DNA from: Datisca glomerata
Lineage: Eukaryota; Streptophyta; Magnoliopsida; Cucurbitales; Datiscaceae
NCBI GenBank assembly: GCA_003255025.1
Contig: QANY01008599.1
Coordinates: 601,737 to 665,736 of the forward strand
Reading direction: 5' to 3'
DNA: 64,000 nt
Made by a program: the position numbers and the translations under genes. This document shows positions 58,316 through 64,000 of the stretch, piece after piece (position 1 is the stretch's first letter; the number at the start of each line of letters is the position of its first letter). The notes below the pieces were generated by a model. The model ran no database searches. It was given only the letters and a program-made list of their open reading frames with translations, and was not told the DNA's origin.

Positions 58316-59536
58316 TGATAAGTATGTTTCACACTCATATTTTAGTTAATCTTAACTTTAATTTTGTCGGTTCTTTTAGAGTTATTGTTTGATTTATTTT
58401 TGTTTTATTTTTATTTTTATAGGTAAAATATTCTTGTGTATTTGGGTTGATTTTAAAAGACTTGGAAGGCAAAAATGTGAAGAAATTGAGAAAAGGATGG
58501 ACCTGGGCAGAAGGACCAGTGTCGCAATGGGACGTCATGACGCTGGGTGCAAGCAGTTGGGCGCAGGCTAGCTAAGCAGTAAGCCAGCGCCACGACACTG
58601 GCGTGATAACGTTTTCTGCATTTGTTTTATTCTAATTTATCCTTATCGAACCCAAGTGTATAAATAGAATATTTTAGGTCTTTTTGAGGACTCTTTGGAT
58701 GTCAAAGGCAGATGAGAAAGCCTTTGGGGGAGGAAACAAAGACAGATCCAATCGGGAGACTGATCTCAACTTCAATTCATCTTCAAATCTAATTTTTTCT
58801 TCTCGATTCCTCTATGTTCATGAATATTATTAGGATGCTTTCTTATTCTAGTATTTTCTAAATTTCGTTTCTGGGGCTACAACGTAGCCAAACCATGATT
58901 GTTCATTAAATTTGATTTTAAATTCAATCGATGTTTATTCAGTATTATTGAGTGTTATAATCCGTTCTAATATTTGTATCGTCTGGCCAATTATCGCATG
59001 ACTTTAGATTTAATTCTGAGACTGAGAAGTGATGATTAAATTTTATCTTTGTTTATAACACCATTAGAATTTCATAAGTTAATGAGTTTCAACTTATTAT
59101 AGATCTAGTATAGTAATTATAATTTTTGGTGCTTAATGAGTTTCAACTTATTGAATCTTGATAGAGATGTTGAAATTATATTTTTGATTCATTGTTATTG
59201 ATGCTTGAAAAAAATTGATAATTAATTTAGAGAAATTCATTGTCAATAATTTGATAAATATTGATTGATTGAGTTTTAGAATTTTGAGCATGTTTGGTTT
59301 GGTGAAATCAAAATCCCTAGATCTTTTATCTATTGAAATTTGAATTATTTTCTTTATTAAATCTTTATCTTTTTAGTTTAATTAAAATTTTAATTTTTTA
59401 TCATTTTTAATTAGAATTAAGTCTAGTCAATTTCAATAATTAATATCAATCAATCATGTGGACGATACTCTATTCTTATAAAAAATTATCACTTGATGAC
59501 GATAGTGTACACTTGCACTATAGAAAAATTGTAACA
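58316..59536 (+). repeat. 3' LTR of the Athila-like element
   Basis: Starts TGATAAGTATGTTTCACACT and ends TTGTAACA; partner of 52917-54144. Confidence 0.9.
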
Positions 59537-59950
59537 GCTGGAACCGCCTATCAACACTTAGTCTACAAAAGTTTCCAAGAGTACAAGCGGAAGACGATGG
59601 AAGCACTCAGAGAGCTCGACATAAGATATAAACCTCAGACCTCAATCAAGGCTCAAGCATTCGCTGTCTTTGTGGTAGAGATGACGCCACCCTAAACGAA
59701 AGAGGCTCACATAATATGTCACACAAGATGATACGATGGATAGAAGCACAAGGAAAGAACCTTCATATATGGAAGGGGCACTCAACGTGGATGACTCTAT
59801 AAATGTATGCAAAATCAATGCCAGGCTGATACTTAAAACATCATAGAAGACCCTAACTGAAAAGGCGATGTGCTTCACATTCAGGACATCAAACAATGAA
59901 GCCGAATATGAAGATTTGCTCGCATGTCAACAAAGATTCTCAAGCTAGAC
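59537..59950 (+). pseudogene. Tat-like RT continuation and RNase H traces
   Basis: GTAYQHLVYKSFQEYKRKTME continues the RT of 52640-52916. A deletion then leads to ELDIRYKPQTSIKAQAFAVF, the linker before the RNase H domain of Tat elements (ELDIxYxPRxAIKAQxLADF). Further on, TFRTSNNEAEYEDLLAC-like residues (about 59878-59925, minus stops) match the RNase H NNEAEYEALL motif. Confidence 0.8.
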
Positions 59951-60049
59951 ACAAGGATGGAGGAAAATCATAGAAAAGATCTAAAATTGAAGGAAGGATT
60001 CAAAGAGTGCTCCGTAGAGCAGCTATCCTATGCACCTTGATAAAGGCCA

Positions 60050-60880
60050 CGACCATTGAGGCCCCCTACCCACCAGAGATGACTAGAAGAAAAGACCCTT
60101 TATAGGGAAAAGGGACCACGCAAGTATCTCGTGGCACCCGAGCACACGAGATGATCAGACGAAAGACCTCAATTAATGTGAAGGCCTAACGAGGCCTCCT
60201 AATCACTAAGGATGATCTAGAGAAAGACCATACGTAGGGCCAAAAGACCACGGAAGTATCCCGTGGCACCCAAGGTCAAAGAACCCTCGGACGAAAGACC
60301 TCACTTAAGGCCACGATCAGATGAGGCCTTCTGATCACCAAGGATAATTCGGAGAAAGACCAAACGTAGGGAAAAAGGACAACAGAAGTATCTCGTGGCA
60401 CCCAAGGTCAAAGAACCCTCAGACGAAAGACCTCGTCTAAGGCCACGACAAAATGAGGCCTTCTGATCACTAAGGATTATCCAGAGACAGACCCTACGCA
60501 GGGCAAAAAGACCATGGAAGTATCCCGTGACACCCGAGATCAAAGAACCCTCGGATGTAAGACCTCATCCAAGGCGATGACCTAATGAGACATCCTTATC
60601 GCATATGATGACGATTATATTTCGTGGCACCTATGTACATGAGATTTTCAGGTGAAGTACTTTGATAATGGTCACAGTCGCCAAAACCTCCTACTCACTA
60701 GAGATGACTAGGAGAAAAGACCCTACATAGGGCAAAAAGACCGTGGTTATATTTCATGGCACCCGAGCACGCAAGATGTTCAGACGAAAGACCTCGATAA
60801 CGGCCACAACCATAGATACCTCCTACCCACTAAAAATGACTAGGAGGAAAGATCATAGGGTAAAAGGACCACGATAGGAT
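60050..60880. repeat. Tandem repeat, about 131-base unit, about six copies
   Basis: Unit contains GGCCACGACnnnATGAGGCC, TTCTGATCACnAAGGAT, GGAGAAAGACC, GAAGTATCCCGTGGCACCC and AAAGAACCCTCGGACGAAAG. Starts near 60180, 60309, 60441 and 60571 are clear; earlier and later copies are more diverged. Confidence 0.85.
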
Positions 60881-60899
60881 TCCATAATACCCGAAGTCA

Positions 60900-61195
60900 T
60901 GCTAATGACTATAACCCCTTATGTCACCTAGATGATTATGAGACCCAACATCACCCGAATGACTATGAAACCCGAAGTCACACAGATGACTATGATACCC
61001 CAAGTCACGCTCATGGATAAGGTACCCAAAGTTACCCAGAAGACTATGATACCCAAAGTTACCTAGATAACTATAGTACACTGTGTCACACAGATAGTTA
61101 AGATACCCAAAGTTACCAAGATAACTACGGTACCCAAAATCATAATTATGACAATGACACTCTGTCACACCGATGACTACCATACCGAGATTAGA
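60900..61195. repeat. Minisatellite, about 30-33 base unit
   Basis: Around nine copies of GATGACTATGATACCCAAAG followed by TCACCCA-type sequence. The minus strand stays open (61183-60902) because the unit lacks stops, giving GNFGYHSxL repeats. Confidence 0.85.
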
Positions 61196-62310
61196 ATCTT
61201 ATAAACCTCAAAGGATCTTGGTACTTTACTGGAGATGACTCCAAAAGACCTCACCATCAAGGACTCGTCAAACACGATTTAGGCAAACGAGGTAAAAAGG
61301 GCTTCAAAACCTTCATCTAGAAAGCGATAGCATTGATGAATTGCATGTGCAAACATATAAGCACAGAGAGATGCAACAATAAACTCAGCAGAACAAGCAA
61401 TTCATTTCAAATGAAGAACGTCAACAAGACTAAATACAAACCCACCGCTCGATGGGATACATTTGGTCTATATTCTGGAGGCATAGAAGCTAAGGACCTT
61501 CAGTATCTCAAGAATATTGTCAAAGGCAGGGCACGATGATGAAAGCCTCACTCCATAGATACTCAAAAGTCATTTGTTCTCCAAGAGAAGAACCACTCAA
61601 TTTTCTTTAAGGCTAGCTCAAAGACACTCGTTGCCAAGCTACACTATAAAATCACTGTAAATTTTAGACAAAACAATAGATTACTTAGACAGTCGAATCA
61701 CTACGTGACTTGGATAGACCAATAAACTCATACATTGAGTTACGAGAAAGAGTCAACAACCAAAGCATCAAAACCTTTGGTTCCCAGCTATGGCTTAGTT
61801 TCTAGAAATGTAACTCTGAATGACAAGTAGAACCCTCGAGAAGCACACCATTGAGTGTAATAACTCCATCGTCCGCCATGAGACATGAGATGCCAAAGTA
61901 ATGTACCAGATATATGGTCAAGCATGGATCAACACGAGAATGCAACGTAAGATTTTGAAAAAATCATATCCTTAAGAGGACCCAATAACGTCACAATGTC
62001 AAGTCGACCTCACAGTAAAGCAATCCCAATGGACTGGTCATTTTATTACCCACATCAGATCAAAGGAATTCAATTTTAACACCAAGTCCTCACGAGGCGT
62101 TCAGGCGATGCTCTGAGGTGCCATCATGAACCAACAATAATTAGTTAGATATTTGGACACAAACTCTATTGTTTGACAATCTCAATGCCAACATATGCTT
62201 AACACTCGATTAAGTACAAAGACAAAATCTTGGGTAAAAGCTCATGGCTCCCTCCACAACATACTTCCTGAATCATCGCTATGTTCCAGACTCAAGAAGT
62301 GGGGGCAAAC
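61196..62310 (+). other. 3' non-coding region of the Tat-like element
   Basis: No domain recognised. The polypurine tract AAGTGGGGGCAAAC ends at 62310, directly before the LTR. Confidence 0.55.
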
Positions 62311-63002
62311 TGTAGGGGAGACAAAACACCCGGGTTAAAGCCCACTCAATAATATTTCCGAACAAGTCCCAATACTCCAATTTCTCGGGTATGGCTCATA
62401 TTAAGTCCAAAGCGAGGACTCCTCCGTGACTGAAGTCACCATGATGATCGAGGCACCCTCCACGACCAGATCGTTGAACACGACCCACTTATACTTGCAC
62501 TAGGTTACACGAATAAAGAGGTAATCTCATACCTAGGATCGTGGCCACTAAAGATAGTCGATATCATTTTTCTATCACGATAAAATATAATAATCACTCA
62601 TACAAGAAAATTATGGGCACACATCAAATCTATTAGACAATCTCAATGGTTGTTAAAGATGATAACTAAAATATCCCGATAAGAGAATATTCTCCATGCA
62701 TATCTCTATTCATTATCAAGATAAGAAAGAAAATACACTGAACCTAAACATTTGACTGATACAAAAACTCATTATTAATATAAGATGATCCCCATTAAAT
62801 AGTAAGTAATTCTCCACACTACTACTTTTTTTTAAAAACTCTACTGACTTGATCATCAGAGTGCATTAGGTGGGGCACCCCCTGGTGTCCTGCCTACTAC
62901 TTTCACCATCATTTTTTATTTTTGCAGACCCTTGGATGAATCACTGAGTGGCACGTGGTAGACCTCTTGATAGTCGATGTTGTCATATTTTTCACATCAA
63001 CA
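62311..63002 (+). repeat. 3' LTR of the Tat-like element
   Basis: 692 bases, starts TGTAGGGGAGAC and ends CATCAACA; partner of 49902-50529 and carrying the extra 70-base segment near 62828-62900. Confidence 0.88.
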
Positions 63003-64000
63003 CTATCAATATTTAAATCATTCACACATTAAATAGCCTATATATGCATTGTCATGATTTTTTATGATATTATAGTCTATTATTTTGTCATCTTTGTCAA
63101 ATTCTAATCCAAAACTAATTAGTGGTAGGTGAAGTGACTCAATAAGTATATAAGCACAATCAAATTCTCACCCACAGTCGATGTGGTATAACATTCCTCA
63201 ACAATCCCCTTTATCCGGAGCGTGCCATGAGCTGGGTATGTACATATAGAGACATACAAAGATTAACAGAGATAGACTGGGGCAGGGCCTGGGACAAGAT
63301 AGAACTAAGTTCTGATACCATTTCAGATTCTAAGTGAGAATTGAGATTAATATATCATTTTTTCATAAGAGAGAAAAATGTATATTTATATATAGTGTAA
63401 CTTGTAAGGGTATCATACTCAATTATTTATCAAATATTTTATTGAAATTAAATCTCTTATTCAAATTAGATGTATACAAGGTCATATATTTCAAATTAAA
63501 TATTGAATTAAATTTTTATATTTTATCATACTTTTTCTTGGATACAACTTTAGTAAGAAATAAATAGTAACTTGACTTCATCAAAAACATAAATACGATT
63601 TATATATTTATATTTAAGAATGTCATAGGTTCATATGCCCTTTTAACTACGTTCATTGTTATAAGTGTGAGAGAATGCCACATAAAAAAAATTCTACTAG
63701 GAAAATCCAATACTACGAAAGAATATCAAGTCTTCTATTTTTCCCTAAATAAAATCTCAAATCATTGTAAACTTGTATCGAAACTTTGAATAGTTGAAAA
63801 TGATGAGGTCCATTTATATATTGACAGATAAGGAAGACAAGTGTACATTTATTATTGATCCAAGTCCTACAAAGAAGCTCTCTCTCATCCCTTTCCCCTC
63901 TCTCTCGATAAACTTCCAAAACATGCCGCTGCTAGTATGGGGAGAGCTCCCTAGCTCTCTCTGTGACCTCTTCTTCTCGTCTAACTCGTTTGAGCGTCTC
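63003..64000. other. AT-rich DNA at the window end, no gene seen
   Basis: AGTTCTGATACCA at 63308-63320 resembles a minus-strand primer-binding site next to a possible LTR end, but no second LTR was found. The final 120 bases are CT-rich and could be a leader of a gene beyond the window. Confidence 0.35.

Larger units (their letters stand above)
52917..59536 (+). mobile_element. Ty3/gypsy Athila-like retrotransposon, nested, internally deleted
   Basis: LTRs at 52917-54144 (1228 bases) and 58316-59536 (1221 bases) are highly similar. Flanking duplications are GCAGG and GCTGG (four of five). A primer-binding site like TTTGGCGCCGTTGCCGG follows the 5' LTR. Gag and protease remnants are present, but RT, RNase H and integrase are missing. 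The element inserted into the RT of the Tat-like element in the same orientation, so it is younger. Confidence 0.9.
49902..63002 (+). mobile_element. Ty3/gypsy Tat-like retrotransposon, degenerate, with nested element
   Basis: LTRs at 49902-50529 and 62311-63002 start TGTAGGGGAGA and end CATCAACA. Flanks are GTATC and CTATC (four of five bases agree). The primer-binding region TTTAGCGCTATCTGTAGGAA corresponds to the TTTGGCGCCGTCTGTGGGAA form of Tat-lineage elements, and GTGGGGGCAAAC before the 3' LTR is the polypurine tract. Reverse transcriptase fragments flank a nested Athila-like element (52917-59536). Gag, protease and integrase could not be found; the interior is mostly tandem repeats and decayed DNA, so the copy is dead. 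Confidence 0.85.

Noticed and set aside
60902..61183. Gly/Tyr-rich repeat protein on the minus strand
   Set aside because: Arises from the 30-33 base tandem unit inside a retroelement's untranslated part.
63308..63320. Primer-binding site of another minus-strand retroelement
   Set aside because: The 13-base match is imperfect and no LTR pair or coding domain lies within the window.

Overview
This is eukaryotic nuclear DNA from a flowering plant, very probably a eudicot. It is AT-rich, has spliced genes with GT-AG introns, carries a nuclear-type tRNA-Pro, and is dominated by plant LTR retrotransposon lineages (Ty1/copia, a Ty3/gypsy chromovirus, and Tat-like and Athila-like gypsy elements). 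The species cannot be fixed from the sequence alone. Only three protein-coding genes look intact, all within 44-48.5 kb; most of the rest is repeats, dead transposable elements and featureless AT-rich DNA.

Layout. 1-12.1 kb: degenerate tandem repeats (600-2965), an array of 16 short palindromes (5086-5770), a Helitron-like element (6591-7349), a 92-base near-perfect hairpin (11751-11842), otherwise no gene. 12145-21251: a minus-strand copia element with matching 5-base target duplications. It is split by a gypsy chromovirus (15986-20291, own 5-base duplication) that lost its pol by internal deletion, and its own pol is replaced by an unidentified 2.9-kb segment. 22010-28572: a plus-strand copia element, full length but full of stops. 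29775-29846: tRNA-Pro(AGG). 30299-30709: remnant of a plant double-stranded RNA-binding (DRB) gene. 31.5-36.8 kb: A-rich DNA with a 314-base GAA/GCA tract. 36811-41896: a gypsy relic with gag and no pol, joined to a 3.3-kb LTR.

Genes. 44131-44652 (+) is an intronless four-span membrane protein of 173 residues (MEE60-like). 46366-46918 (+) is a two-exon DIR1-like lipid-transfer protein of 118 residues. 47532-48433 (-) is a five-exon, 157-residue plant protein of unknown function ending in GNWWQGSLYY; it converges on the lipid-transfer gene.

49902-63002: a Tat-like gypsy element whose reverse transcriptase was split by an Athila-like gypsy element (52917-59536); both keep two LTRs and 4-of-5 target duplications. 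63003-64000 shows nothing recognisable.

No operon-like or new multi-gene system is visible. The least explained structures are the palindrome array at 5.1-5.8 kb, the hairpin at 11.8 kb, the repeat-rich segment inside the first copia element, and the gag-only gypsy relic.
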